A stretch of 64,000 nucleotides of DNA from Chelativorans xinjiangensis (GCF_009812055.1 NZ_WQNH01000002.1:1-64000); one strand, 5' to 3'; shown: positions 26,776 to 35,623, numbered from the stretch's first letter. Numbers and translations are program-made. Notes: generated from the sequence alone by a model not told the origin.

Positions 26776-26822
26776 TCGGCGAGGGCGACGCGCACATGCG
26801 CTCGCCCGGATGGGCGCCGGCC

Positions 26823-27572
26823 ATGAAGAAGCCCGCCATGAGGAAGCCCGCCATGAGGAAGAAAGTAACGGCGCCGCAGGCGAAGGCCTTTTCCGTCCAT
26901 CTTTTGACCGCCTCCGGCTCGTTCCTCGCCTTCCTGTCGCTGGTGGCGGCGAGCGAGGAGCGCTGGACGGCGATGTTCTGGTGGCTGGGGCTGGCGCTTC
27001 TGGTCGACGGCATCGACGGGCCGATCGCCCGCAAGCTCGAGGTCAAGGACGTGCTGCCGACCTGGTCCGGCGACATGCTGGACAACATCATCGACTACGT
27101 GACCTACGTCCTCATCCCGGCCTTCGCGCTCTACCAGAGCGGCTTCATGGGCGAGGGGCTTTCCTTCCTGTCGGCCGCCATCATCGTGGTGTCGAGCGCC
27201 ATCTACTATGCCGACACGGGCATCAAGACGACGGAGAACTTCTTCAAGGGCTTTCCGGTCGTCTGGAACATGATCGTCTTCACTCTGTTCGTCATCGGAA
27301 CGGGCGAATATCTTTCCTTTGCGGTGGTGGTGGTGTCGGCGGTGCTGACCTTCGTGCCGATCCACTTCCTGCATCCGGTGCGGGTGCGGCGGCTCAGGCC
27401 GCTGAACCTCGGCATCTTCCTGGCCTGGTGCGCCTTCGGCGCCGCCGCCCTGTTGCAGGACATGCAGGCCACCCTCATCGTGAAGGTCGGTATCGGACTG
27501 ACGGGCATCTATCTCTACGTCATCGGCGCGGTGATGCAGGCAATGCCGCAGCTTGGAAAAAAGGAGGCTTGA
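26823..27572 (+). CDS. pcs: Phosphatidylcholine synthase
   Basis: Condenses CDP-diacylglycerol with choline to phosphatidylcholine, a route typical of rhizobia and other host-associated alphaproteobacteria. The CDP-alcohol phosphatidyltransferase signature is LVDGIDGPIAR, then SGDMLDNIIDYVTYV. Several membrane helices follow, and FLHPVRVRRLRPLNLG is characteristic of Pcs. From ATG 26823 it is 249 residues. Three in-frame ATGs lie in a second 15-bp repeat (26823, 26838, 26853; MKKPA, MRKPA, MRKKV), and none has a strong ribosome site; ATG 26796 is also possible. It ends two bases before the quinone oxidoreductase gene. Confidence 0.92.
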   Translation: MKKPAMRKPAMRKKVTAPQAKAFSVHLLTASGSFLAFLSLVAASEERWTAMFWWLGLALLVDGIDGPIARKLEVKDVLPTWSGDMLDNIIDYVTYVLIPAFALYQSGFMGEGLSFLSAAIIVVSSAIYYADTGIKTTENFFKGFPVVWNMIVFTLFVIGTGEYLSFAVVVVSAVLTFVPIHFLHPVRVRRLRPLNLGIFLAWCAFGAAALLQDMQATLIVKVGIGLTGIYLYVIGAVMQAMPQLGKKEA

Positions 27573-27574
27573 CG

Positions 27575-28546
27575 ATGGTTAAGGCAATCCGTGTGCATGA
27601 GACGGGCGGGCCGCAGGTTCTGCGCTTCGAGGACTACGATCCCGGAAAACCGGGCGCCGGCGAGGTGCTGATCGAGCACAAGGCGATCGGCCTCAACTTC
27701 ATCGACATCTACTTCCGCACCGGGCTCTACAAGGCGGAAACGCCCTTCGTTCCCGGCGGGGAGGGGGCGGGCGTGGTGATCGAGACGGGCGAGGGCGTCG
27801 ACGATCTGAAGCCGGGAGACCGCGTCGCCTACTTAACGAGGGGCGGCGGCTATGCGGAGCGGCGGCTGATGCCGGCCGACCGGCTGGTGCGTGTGCCCGA
27901 CGGCATCTCCGACGAGCAGGCGGCGGCGATGATGCTGAAGGGCATGACCGCGTGGTATCTCCTGCGCCGCACCTACAAGGTCGGGGCCGGCGACACGATC
28001 CTCTACCACGCGGCGGCCGGTGGCGTCGGGCTCTTCCTCGGCCAGTGGGCCAAGCATCTGGGCGCGACGGTCATCGGCACGGCGAGCTCGCATGAAAAAG
28101 CGGAGCTTGCGCGCGCCCACGGCTTCGACCATGTGATCGATTATACGAAAGAGGATTTCGTGGCGGCCGTGCGGGAGATCACCGATGGGCGCATGTGCGA
28201 CGTCGTCTACGATTCGGTCGGCAAGGACACGTTTCCCGCCTCCCTCGATTGCCTGAGGCCGCTCGGCATGTTCGTCAGCTTCGGCCAGTCCTCCGGTCCC
28301 ATTCCCCCTTTCGACATCGCTCTTTTAGGCCAGAAAGGCTCGCTCTTCGCCACGCGGCCAAGCATCTTCAACTACGTCGCGGCAAAGAAGGATCTTAAGG
28401 ATGCGGCCGGCGAGCTGTTTTCAGTCGTCGGCTCGGGCGCGGTGAAGGTGACGATCAACCAGCGCTACAAGCTGTCGGAGGCGGCACTGGCGCATGAAGA
28501 CCTGGAGGGGCGGCGCACGACGGGCGCGAGCGTGCTTGTACCTTAA
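27575..28546 (+). CDS. NADPH:quinone oxidoreductase (Qor type)
   Basis: A 323-residue zinc-independent MDR-family oxidoreductase. The N-terminal GroES-like part has GLNFIDIYFRTGLY. The Rossmann domain has AAAGGVGLFLGQWAKHLGA for NADPH binding, followed by YDSVGKDTFPASL. The zinc ligands of alcohol dehydrogenases are absent. It probably reduces quinones or enones. ATG 27575 follows the pcs stop by two bases, with AAGGAGG upstream inside pcs, so translation is probably coupled. Confidence 0.92.
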   Translation: MVKAIRVHETGGPQVLRFEDYDPGKPGAGEVLIEHKAIGLNFIDIYFRTGLYKAETPFVPGGEGAGVVIETGEGVDDLKPGDRVAYLTRGGGYAERRLMPADRLVRVPDGISDEQAAAMMLKGMTAWYLLRRTYKVGAGDTILYHAAAGGVGLFLGQWAKHLGATVIGTASSHEKAELARAHGFDHVIDYTKEDFVAAVREITDGRMCDVVYDSVGKDTFPASLDCLRPLGMFVSFGQSSGPIPPFDIALLGQKGSLFATRPSIFNYVAAKKDLKDAAGELFSVVGSGAVKVTINQRYKLSEAALAHEDLEGRRTTGASVLVP

Positions 28547-28949
28547 GGGAGGGAGCTGGCGCCTAGCGCCCTCGTGGTTCGACAAGCTCACCATGAGGGC
28601 TACTGAAACCTCCTCACCATTGAGGACTACTGCAGCCTACTCACCATTGAGGGCTATTGCTGCCTCCTCACCACGCTACTGCAGCCTCGGCGCGCTTCGG
28701 TGCTGAAGCCGAGTGGCTGCCAATACAGGCATACACGCTGACTTGGCCACAAGCGGCGAGGTTCAGCAGCCCTCATGGTGAGCTTGTCGAACCACGAGGG
28801 CGCTTGGCGCCAGCAGCGCCGCAGCTGTAAGCGATGCCATGAGGTGTGGAAAAACTTGAAGCTGTTTCAATCGGGCCAAGCCTATTGCAACGCAATCTTG
28901 CGCGCCTACGATGGCTGTGGGAACTAAGAACAAAATAATGAACGGCTGA
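28547..28949. other. Intergenic region before BMP transporter
   Basis: About 400 bases filled mainly by an inverted-arm repeat (28563-28804). The remaining part before the ATPase gene carries ATTGC-AAC-GCAAT (about 28873-28885), a short dyad that could bind a regulator of the transport operon. No gene is seen. Confidence 0.6.
28563..28804. repeat. Inverted-arm repeat (GTGGTTCGACAAGCTCACC family), copy 1
   Basis: The left arm CCCTCGTGGTTCGACAAGCT, continuing CACCATGAGGGCT, and the right arm AGCCCTCATGGTGAGC, continuing TTGTCGAACCACGAGGG, are reverse complements. The centre contains degenerate CTCACCATTGAGG units (about 28612, 28637 and 28668). A second copy, with shared central words ACAAGCGGCGAGG and CACA.GC, is at 59256-59424. 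Confidence 0.88.
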
Positions 28950-30527
28950 ATGGGAGGTGTTGTGTCGGCAACACGCGAGAACCGGGCCGGCAACCTGCTC
29001 GACGTCCGGGGCCTGACGAAGCTCTTCGGATCGCTGAAGGCGTGCGACGGTATCGATCTGACGATCGACCGCGGCGAGATTCATGCGCTTCTGGGCGAGA
29101 ACGGGGCCGGCAAGTCCACCTTCGTGAAAATGCTGTTCGGTGCGCTGGAGCCGGCGGCGGGCACCATCCGGTGGAAGGGCGAAGAGGTGAGGATCGCCAG
29201 CCCGGGCGACGCGCGCAAGCTCGGCATCGGCATGGTGTTCCAGCACTTTTCGCTGTTCGACGCCCTGACGGCGGCGGAGAACATCATGCTGTCGCTGGAC
29301 GATCCGGCGCCCGCGGGCGCCGTTGCGGCCCGCGCGCGCGAGCTTTCCGAGGCCTACGGCCTGCCGCTCGATCCGAACGCGCATGTCGGCGATCTTTCCG
29401 TGGGCGAGCGGCAGCGCATCGAGATCATCCGCTGCCTCCTGCAGAACCCGGAGCTCATCATCCTCGACGAGCCAACGTCGGTGCTGACGCCGCAGGAGGC
29501 GGACAGGCTGTTCGACACGCTTGCGAGGCTGAAGGCAGAGGGGCGCTCCATCCTCTACATCTCGCACCGGCTCGAGGAGGTGAAGCGCATCTGCGACCGG
29601 GCGACGGTGCTGCGCCAGGGCCGGGTGATCGCCCATTGCGACCCGCGCCGCGAGACCGCCTCCTCGCTGGCGCGCATGATGGTGGGCGACGAGGTGCAGG
29701 CCGTCGTGCGCGAGAAGCCTTCGGCTGCGCGCGAGGCGCTCCTGGAAGTGCGGGCACTGAGCCGCAAGGCCGGCCATCCCTTTGCCGTCTCGCTTTCCGA
29801 TATCGATCTTGCCGTGCATGCGGGAGAGGTGCTCGGGATCGCCGGCGTGGCCGGCAACGGGCAGGGCGAGTTCTTCGAGGCGGTTTCCGGCGAGGTGCTG
29901 CAGGAAAAGGCCGACGCCGTGCGCATCCGCGGCAAGGATGCCGGAAGGCAGGACATTTCCGGCCGCCGGCTGATGGGAGCGGCCTTCGTGCCGGAGGAGC
30001 GCCTCGGCCACGCCGCCGCCCCGCTGATGACGCTTTCCCAAAACCTTCTGCTCTCGCGCTGCCGCACGGACGCCCGCGCCTTCCTGTCGCGCCTGGGCAT
30101 CATTCGACAAGGCGCGGTGGCCAAGGCCGCCAAGCGCATCGCCGATGCGATGGACGTGCGCAAGGCCGGCGAGGACCCGGAAGCGGCAGCGCTTTCGGGC
30201 GGCAACCTGCAGAAATTCGTCATCGGGCGCGAGCTCGACCGCGCGCCCATGGTCATGGTCGTCAACCAGCCGACCTGGGGGGTGGACGCCGGGGCGGCGG
30301 CGCGCATCCGCCAGGCGCTCATCGACCTTTCGAAGGGCGGCTCGGCGGTCCTCGTCATCAGCCAGGACCTCGATGAGCTGTTCGAGATCTGCGATGCTAT
30401 CGCCGTCATGCATCACGGGCGGCTTTCGGCGCCCATTCCGATAGGCGAGGCGACCTATGAGAAGGTGGGGCTGCTGATGGGCGGCGCGAGGCCGGAGGCC
30501 GCCGAGCCGATGCTGGAGGCGGTGTGA
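28950..30527 (+). CDS. BMP/nucleoside ABC transporter, ATP-binding protein
   Basis: A 525-residue protein with two ABC domains (sugar/nucleoside importer type, as NupA or YufO). The first domain has GENGAGKSTF (Walker A), LSVGERQRIEI (signature) and LIILDEPTSVLTP (Walker B). The second has GVAGNGQGEFFEAVSG, a degenerate Walker A, and LSGGNLQKFVIGREL. Degeneracy in the second half is usual in this family. It energises import of purine nucleosides or related ligands. GTG 28962 is an alternative start, as GGAGG precedes it by four bases. It overlaps the permease gene (TGATG). Confidence 0.93.
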   Translation: MGGVVSATRENRAGNLLDVRGLTKLFGSLKACDGIDLTIDRGEIHALLGENGAGKSTFVKMLFGALEPAAGTIRWKGEEVRIASPGDARKLGIGMVFQHFSLFDALTAAENIMLSLDDPAPAGAVAARARELSEAYGLPLDPNAHVGDLSVGERQRIEIIRCLLQNPELIILDEPTSVLTPQEADRLFDTLARLKAEGRSILYISHRLEEVKRICDRATVLRQGRVIAHCDPRRETASSLARMMVGDEVQAVVREKPSAAREALLEVRALSRKAGHPFAVSLSDIDLAVHAGEVLGIAGVAGNGQGEFFEAVSGEVLQEKADAVRIRGKDAGRQDISGRRLMGAAFVPEERLGHAAAPLMTLSQNLLLSRCRTDARAFLSRLGIIRQGAVAKAAKRIADAMDVRKAGEDPEAAALSGGNLQKFVIGRELDRAPMVMVVNQPTWGVDAGAAARIRQALIDLSKGGSAVLVISQDLDELFEICDAIAVMHHGRLSAPIPIGEATYEKVGLLMGGARPEAAEPMLEAV

Positions 30528-31633
30528 TGCGCGTCGAACTCGTCAAGCGGCCGCAGCAGTCGGCGCTCTTCAGCGCGCTTTCGCCCTTCATCGCGCTGCT
30601 TCTCACGCTTTTGGCCGGCGCCGTCATGTTCCTGTTCCTCGGCAAGAATCCGGCCGATGCGCTGTACTATTTCTTCATCGAGCCGCTTCTGGAGACGTGG
30701 TCGCTGCACGAGCTGGCGGTCAAGGCGGCACCGTTGATCCTGATCGGGGTGGGGCTTTCCATCTGCTACCTCTCCAACAACTGGAACATCGGCGCGGAGG
30801 GCCAGTTCATCATCGGCGCCATCGCCGGCTCCATCCTGCCGGTCGCCTTTCCCGGCTTCCAATCGCCGATCGTGCTGCCGTTGATGCTCCTGATGGGGAT
30901 CGTCGGCGGGGCCGCCTATGCCGGCATACCGGCATGGCTCAAGGCACGCTTCGGCACCAACGAGATCCTCACCAGCCTGATGCTGGTCTATGTGGCGCAG
31001 CTTTTCCTCGACTGGCTGGTGCGCGGGCCGTGGCGCAACCCGGAAGGCTTCAACTTTCCCGAGACGCGCAATTTCCACGCTTACGCCGTCCTGCCGGAGA
31101 TCTGGCCGGCCTCGGGCCGCGCCCACTGGGGCTTCGTCTTCGCGATCCTCGCGGCACTCGTGCTGTGGTTCGTCCTGTCGCGCACGTTGAAGGGGTTCGA
31201 GGTGAAGCTGATCGGCCAGAGCCCGCGCGCGGGGCGGTTTGCCGGATTCTCGCGGTCGCGCATGATCATCTTCGCCTTCCTGGTCTCCGGCGCGCTCGCC
31301 GGGCTTGCCGGCATCAGCGAGGTTTCCGGCGCCATCGGCCAGCTGCGCCCGGCGATCTCGCCGGGCTACGGCTTCACGGCGATCATCGTCGCCTTCCTGG
31401 GACGGCTGAACCCGCTCGGCATCATCGCGGCCGGCCTTGTGCTGGCGCTGTCCTATCTGGGCGGCGAGGCGGCGCAGATTTCCATCGGCGTGTCCGACAA
31501 GGTGGCGCGCGCCTTCCAGGGCATGCTTTTGTTCTTCGTGCTCGCCTGCGACACGCTCATCCACTATCGCATCCGCATTTCCCGCCGCGTGGTGGCGGCG
31601 AAGCCGATAAAGGCGCCGGCCGGCCATGCTTGA
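30527..31633 (+). CDS. BMP/nucleoside ABC transporter permease 1
   Basis: A 368-residue inner-membrane permease of the BPD_transp_2 family with about nine hydrophobic segments. Recognisable parts are ICYLSNNWNIGAEGQFIIGA, ARFGTNEILTSLMLVYVA and GLAGISEVSGAIGQL, then SPGYGFTAIIVAFLGRLNP. It pairs with the following permease. ATG 30527 shares its A with the stop codon of the ATPase gene, so translation is coupled. Confidence 0.94.
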   Translation: MRVELVKRPQQSALFSALSPFIALLLTLLAGAVMFLFLGKNPADALYYFFIEPLLETWSLHELAVKAAPLILIGVGLSICYLSNNWNIGAEGQFIIGAIAGSILPVAFPGFQSPIVLPLMLLMGIVGGAAYAGIPAWLKARFGTNEILTSLMLVYVAQLFLDWLVRGPWRNPEGFNFPETRNFHAYAVLPEIWPASGRAHWGFVFAILAALVLWFVLSRTLKGFEVKLIGQSPRAGRFAGFSRSRMIIFAFLVSGALAGLAGISEVSGAIGQLRPAISPGYGFTAIIVAFLGRLNPLGIIAAGLVLALSYLGGEAAQISIGVSDKVARAFQGMLLFFVLACDTLIHYRIRISRRVVAAKPIKAPAGHA

Positions 31634-32540
31634 ATCGATCCTGATCACCATCGCGACAGCCGCCACACCGCTTCTCATCGCCGCCATGGGCGAACTGGTC
31701 GTGGAACGCTCCGGCGTGCTCAATCTCGGTGTCGAGGGCATGATGATCATGGGTGCGATCACCGGCTTTGCCGTGGCGCTCACCACCGGCTCGGTCTGGC
31801 TCGGCGTGTTCGCGGCGATCTTGGTGGGGGCGGCCTTCGCGCTCATCTTCGGCTTCCTCACGCTTTCGCTCGTCACCAACCAGGTGGCGACGGGCCTGGC
31901 GCTGACGCTGTTCGGTCTCGGATTGTCGGGCATGCTGGGGGAGGGGTTCGTCGGCCGGCCGGGCTTGCGGCTCGGCCGCATCGACATCCCCTTCCTTTCC
32001 GATCTGCCGTTCGTCGGGCGGCTCCTGTTCGGCCAGGACCCGCTTTTCTACCTCTCGCTTCTCCTGACGGCGGCGGTCGCCTATTTCCTCTTCGCCACGC
32101 GCGCCGGGCTGATGCTGCGGGCGGTCGGCGACAACCACACGTCGGCCCATGCGCAAGGCATCAACGTCGTCGCCGTGCGCTATCTGGCGGTGATGTTCGG
32201 CGGGGCGTGCGCGGGTCTTGCCGGCGCCTATCTGTCGCTCGTCTATACGCCGCAGTGGGTGGAGAACATGACCGCGGGGCGCGGCTGGATCGCGCTGGCG
32301 CTGGTGGTCTTCGCTTCGTGGCGGCCATGGCGGGTGGTGGCCGGCGCCTATCTTTTCGGCGGCGTGACTATCGGCCAGCTGCATGCCCAGGCGCTGGGCG
32401 TGGCCATCCCATCGCAGCTATTATCTTCGCTTCCCTATCTGGCGACGATTGCCGTTCTTGTCATAATCTCACGCAACCGGAGACTGACCATGATGAACAC
32501 GCCGGCATCGCTGGGGCGCCCATTCGTGCCGGAACGCTAA
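31626..32540 (+). CDS. BMP/nucleoside ABC transporter permease 2
   Basis: A 304-residue permease, shorter than its partner, with about eight hydrophobic segments. ERSGVLNLGVEGMMIMGAI is the family signature, and later NHTSAHAQGINVVAVRYLAV. It overlaps the first permease gene by 8 bases. The stop codon TAA (32538-32540) adjoins the outer edge of a mosaic repeat, and the last residues (GRPFVPER) follow normal coding sequence. Confidence 0.94.
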   Translation: MLESILITIATAATPLLIAAMGELVVERSGVLNLGVEGMMIMGAITGFAVALTTGSVWLGVFAAILVGAAFALIFGFLTLSLVTNQVATGLALTLFGLGLSGMLGEGFVGRPGLRLGRIDIPFLSDLPFVGRLLFGQDPLFYLSLLLTAAVAYFLFATRAGLMLRAVGDNHTSAHAQGINVVAVRYLAVMFGGACAGLAGAYLSLVYTPQWVENMTAGRGWIALALVVFASWRPWRVVAGAYLFGGVTIGQLHAQALGVAIPSQLLSSLPYLATIAVLVIISRNRRLTMMNTPASLGRPFVPER

Positions 32541-32644
32541 AGCAATTCCAGGAAAAGTGGATACCGGTTTTCCGTCCGGAATTGCGAAGAGACAAAGAGT
32601 TGGAGCGGATCATCGATTCCGTGAAGCGATGATCCGCTCTAGAA
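32538..32644. repeat. Mosaic repeat, inverted copy with alternative stem
   Basis: In inverse orientation to the copy at 24999: AAAGCAATTCCAGGAAAAGT, then ACCGGTTTTCCGTCCGGAAT and TGCGA, then a palindrome GAGCGGATCATCG/CGATGATCCGCTC. The stem sequence differs from AGACCAGTTCATCG of the other copies, yet both arms changed together. It separates the permease genes from the binding-protein gene. Confidence 0.85.
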
Positions 32645-32684
32645 ACGGAAAGGCGCCACAGGCAACAGGAAGAGGACAACCCGA

Positions 32685-33770
32685 ATGAGAACGAAAAAGA
32701 CATTTCTGGCACTGACGGCCGCCGCCGCGTTGGGGCTTGCGGCCGCCGGCGCGGCCGAGGCGCAGGACGACCCGACGAAGGCCTGCTTCATCTATGTCGG
32801 GCCGATCGGCGATTTCGGCTGGAGCTACCAGCATCACCAGGGCCTGCTGCAGGTCGAGGAGGAGCTGGGAGACGCGGTCGAGACGGCATATCTTGAAAGC
32901 GTGCCGGAGGGCGCGGACGCGGAGCGCGCCATCGAGCGCTTCGCGCGCTCGGGCTGCGACATCATCTTCACCACCTCCTTCGGCTATATGGACCCCACCA
33001 ACAAGGTGGCGGCGAAGTTTCCCGATGTGAAGTTCGAGCATGCGACCGGCTACAAGCGCGAGCATCCGAACGTCGCCACCTACAATTCGCGCTTCCACGA
33101 GGGCCGCTACATCCAGGGCGTGATCGCCGCCAGAATGTCGGAGGCGGGCGTTGCCGGCTACATCGGCTCCTTCCCGATCCCCGAGGTGGTGATGGGCATC
33201 AACGCCTTCGTGCTCGGCGCGCAGTCGGTGAACCCGGACTTCAAGGTGAAGGTGGTGTGGGCCAACACCTGGTTCGACCCAGGCAAGGAAGCCGACGCCG
33301 CCAAGGCGCTGATCGACCAGGGTGTCGACATCATGACCCAGCACACCGATTCCACCGCGCCGATGCAGGTCGCCGCCGAGCGCGGCATCAAAGCCTTCGG
33401 CCAGGCCTCCGACATGATCGAATTCGGCCCCGAGACCCAGCTGACGGCCATCGTCGACGACTGGGGCCCGTACTATGTCGAGCGCGTGAAGGCGGTGCGT
33501 GAGGGAACGTGGGAGCAGATCGACATCTGGGCAGGGCTTGCCGAGGGCCACGTCGTGATGGCGCCCTACACCAACATGCCCGACGACGTGAAGGCGCTGG
33601 CCGAGGAAACCGAGGAGAAGATCCGCTCCGGCGCGTTCAACCCCTTCACCGGCCCCATCAACAAGCAGGACGGCACGCCCTGGCTCGCCGAAGGCAAGGT
33701 CGCCGACGACGGGACGCTGCTCGGCATGAACTTCTATGTCGAGGGCGTGGACGACCAATTGCCGAACTGA
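32685..33770 (+). CDS. BMP family ABC transporter substrate-binding protein
   Basis: A 361-residue periplasmic protein of the Bmp/PnrA family. The signal peptide ends at about residue 26 (GAAEAQ|DD). The fold markers are IYVGPIGDFGWSYQHHQGL, TTSFGYMDPTNKVAAKFPD, GRYIQGVIAARMS and NTWFDPGKEADAAKALIDQG, then GVDIMTQHTDSTAP. Known members bind purine nucleosides; the ligand here is inferred from family. It is the last gene of the transporter group and is separated from the permeases by a repeat, so it may also have its own promoter. A terminator follows. Confidence 0.94.
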   Translation: MRTKKTFLALTAAAALGLAAAGAAEAQDDPTKACFIYVGPIGDFGWSYQHHQGLLQVEEELGDAVETAYLESVPEGADAERAIERFARSGCDIIFTTSFGYMDPTNKVAAKFPDVKFEHATGYKREHPNVATYNSRFHEGRYIQGVIAARMSEAGVAGYIGSFPIPEVVMGINAFVLGAQSVNPDFKVKVVWANTWFDPGKEADAAKALIDQGVDIMTQHTDSTAPMQVAAERGIKAFGQASDMIEFGPETQLTAIVDDWGPYYVERVKAVREGTWEQIDIWAGLAEGHVVMAPYTNMPDDVKALAEETEEKIRSGAFNPFTGPINKQDGTPWLAEGKVADDGTLLGMNFYVEGVDDQLPN

Positions 33771-33798
33771 CGGTTCGCGCTGCAGAGAGCGACGGGGA

Positions 33799-33826
33799 AG
33801 GGCGGTCCCGCGGGGCCGCCCTTTTT
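33799..33826 (+). terminator. Rho-independent terminator after BMP protein gene
   Basis: The stem AGGGCGG(T)CCC pairs with GGG(G)CCGCCCT, followed by TTTTT. It starts 29 bases after the stop codon. Confidence 0.88.
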
Positions 33827-33840
33827 CATGCCTCCACCCT

Positions 33841-33948
33841 CGTCATCCCGGAAGTCGGAGCGAAGCGGAGGCTGTCCGGGACCCATTCCGGAAGGTGGAC
33901 GAGTCACGGAATGGGTCCCGGACAAGCCTTCGGCTTTCCGGGATGACG
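33841..33948. repeat. Long hairpin repeat (CGTCATCCCGG family), copy 2
   Basis: CGTCATCCCGGAAGTCGG on the left pairs with the distal CTTTCCGGGATGACG; the inner TGTCCGGGACCCATTCCG pairs with CGGAATGGGTCCCGGACA. It shares the design and most of the sequence with 19484-19620. Confidence 0.85.
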
Positions 33949-34041
33949 CCGCGGGTGGGTGGATGGGTATGACATCCTCCTGACAGATAGTTGTCAGGAG
34001 CGCTTTGATAGGATGCAGTCATCCAACGAAGGGAGAAGAAG

Positions 34042-34689
34042 ATGCTCAAGTTCTACCACGCGCCATGGTCCCGCTCCTCCACCGTCTTCTGGCTGCTCGA
34101 GGAACTGGGGGTCGACTACGAGATGGAACTGGTCGATATCCGCGGCGAGGGCGGCGCTCCCGAGGAATACAGGAAAATCCAGCCCAACAAGAAAGTCCCG
34201 GCGATCGAGCATGATGGCACCGTCGTCACGGAGCGGGCGGCGATCACCATCTATCTGGGCGACACGTTTCCCGAGAAGGGCCTTGCGCCGGCTGTGGGCG
34301 ATCCGGACCGCGCGGCCTATCTCAGCACGCTCGTCTACCACGACGCGGTGTTCGATCCCGTCGTCTGCGCCAAGGTGCACGGGCTCTCCTATGTCAGCAA
34401 CGACTATCCGTTCGGGCTCTACGACGACATGGTGGCCAATCTGGAACGCAAGCTGTCGAACCAGCCGTGGGCGGCGGGCGAGCGCTTCACGCTGGCCGAC
34501 GTGATCCTCGGCGGCGGCATCAACTACGTCATGAACATGCTGAAGGCGCTGCCGGAACGGCCGGTCTTCCGCGACTACGTGGCACGGACGACGGACCGCC
34601 CGGCCTACAGGTCGAGCGCCGAGAGGGACGCGGCCATGGCGGCGCAGATCCCGTTCTTCCAGAAGATGATGGCGGGCGGAAAAGCGTAA
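34042..34689 (+). CDS. Glutathione S-transferase family protein
   Basis: A 215-residue cytosolic protein. The N-terminal thioredoxin-like domain has MLKFYHAPWSRSSTVFWLLE (a serine-type glutathione-activating position) and KVPAIEHDGTVVTERAAI, where the PAI and ERAAI residues contact glutathione. The C-terminal helical domain has LSNQPWAAGERFTLADVILG. The substrate is unknown. AAGGGAGAAG lies about 8 bases before ATG 34042. It converges with the small lipoprotein gene. Confidence 0.92.
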   Translation: MLKFYHAPWSRSSTVFWLLEELGVDYEMELVDIRGEGGAPEEYRKIQPNKKVPAIEHDGTVVTERAAITIYLGDTFPEKGLAPAVGDPDRAAYLSTLVYHDAVFDPVVCAKVHGLSYVSNDYPFGLYDDMVANLERKLSNQPWAAGERFTLADVILGGGINYVMNMLKALPERPVFRDYVARTTDRPAYRSSAERDAAMAAQIPFFQKMMAGGKA

Positions 34690-34713
34690 GCCTCGGCGCC
34701 TGGCCTCGCCCCC

Positions 34714-34977
34714 TCAGTCGCGCTTCCTGACGACGACCGGGCGGTAGATCACCGTCGGCCGCTGCCAAAGGTCCATCTCGATCCTGCGCGCCCGCCACTC
34801 GGCCCGGCGGTCGAGGTCGATGCGCTGCAGGCATTCGGCGAAAGCGTTGGTGCCGGAGGTAAAGCCATAGGAGCGGCACTTCGCCTCGTCGGCGGCGCGC
34901 TGCTCTTCAGGGGTCAGGGTGGCGCATCCCGAAAGAAGCGCAAGGGCGCCAAAGGCGAGTACCAACCGCGAATACAT
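34714..34977 (-). CDS. Small putative lipoprotein
   Basis: An 87-residue protein starting MYSRLVLAFGALALLSGCATL. The lipobox LLSGC predicts lipidation of C18. The mature part (CRSYGFTSGTNAFAECLQRI) resembles short envelope proteins that are common in rhizobia and have no known function. The end is basic (RPVVVRKRD). The function is unknown. Confidence 0.8.
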   Translation of the reverse strand: MYSRLVLAFGALALLSGCATLTPEEQRAADEAKCRSYGFTSGTNAFAECLQRIDLDRRAEWRARRIEMDLWQRPTVIYRPVVVRKRD

Positions 34978-35151
34978 CCAATAACTCTCCGACAATAACC
35001 GGAGCCCGTGCCATGCCACCGCAACGGGGCGCATTTTAGGCAGGTTTCGCGGCCCGCTCTATACGGCAGAGCGGCCGTCACCGGAAGCCGAAAAGCATAA
35101 GTTGACGAGCCCGTGACCTTTTGCAGCGCGGTTGCGCGCGCTCCCGTGACC

Positions 35152-35466
35152 TTATTGGATAATGTGGACGATCTCCCGGGTCTGCGGTTCGACGAGGACG
35201 GTCCGGTTGTCCACGACGACGTAGCGATATTCCACTTCAGCTTCCGGAACCTCCACGGGATAGAGTTCGACGGTTTCCGGCAGCGTGGCGCCCACTTCTA
35301 TCGTCACGTTGGGCGGTGGTGCGACGGGCTGCACCTCCTGGGTCGTCACATACTCACGGATCACCGTCTCCTGCTCCGGCGAAATCACGACGTCCTGCGC
35401 CGATACCGCACCGGCACCCGCTGCGAACAAGAGGCCGGACAGAGCGATGGTTGTCAGCGTTTTCAT
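35152..35466 (-). CDS. DUF1236 domain-containing exported protein
   Basis: A 104-residue protein with a signal peptide MKTLTTIALSGLLFAAGAGAVSAQ. The mature part contains VISPEQETVIREYVTTQ and VGATLPETVELYPVEVPE, then YRYVVVDNRTVLVEPQTREI, which is the DUF1236 pattern. The function is not established; the family is periplasmic and widespread in rhizobia. ATG 35466 is chosen because it begins the signal peptide. Confidence 0.85.
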   Translation of the reverse strand: MKTLTTIALSGLLFAAGAGAVSAQDVVISPEQETVIREYVTTQEVQPVAPPPNVTIEVGATLPETVELYPVEVPEAEVEYRYVVVDNRTVLVEPQTREIVHIIQ

Positions 35467-35623
35467 GTCTGCTTGTCTCCGTTGTGCTCGTGACGACCCA
35501 AACTTTTGAGTTCGGAACTCGTTCCCTCCAGTGGAACGGAGCACGCAGGGCTTCAGCGGCCTCGACAGAGATTCAAGTGAGAGCCAATCAGGTGCGATAA
35601 ACATTTAAAATCAGAAAGATAAA

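Larger units (their letters stand above)
26335..26822. other. Intergenic region with composite REP and 15-bp repeats
   Basis: Between the UbiH-like gene and pcs. It holds a complete two-hairpin REP-like element (26487-26607) and a seven-unit 15-bp tandem array (26671-26775). The pcs reading frame stays open through both from 26577, but conserved Pcs sequence begins only after 26850. No other gene is supported. Confidence 0.75.
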
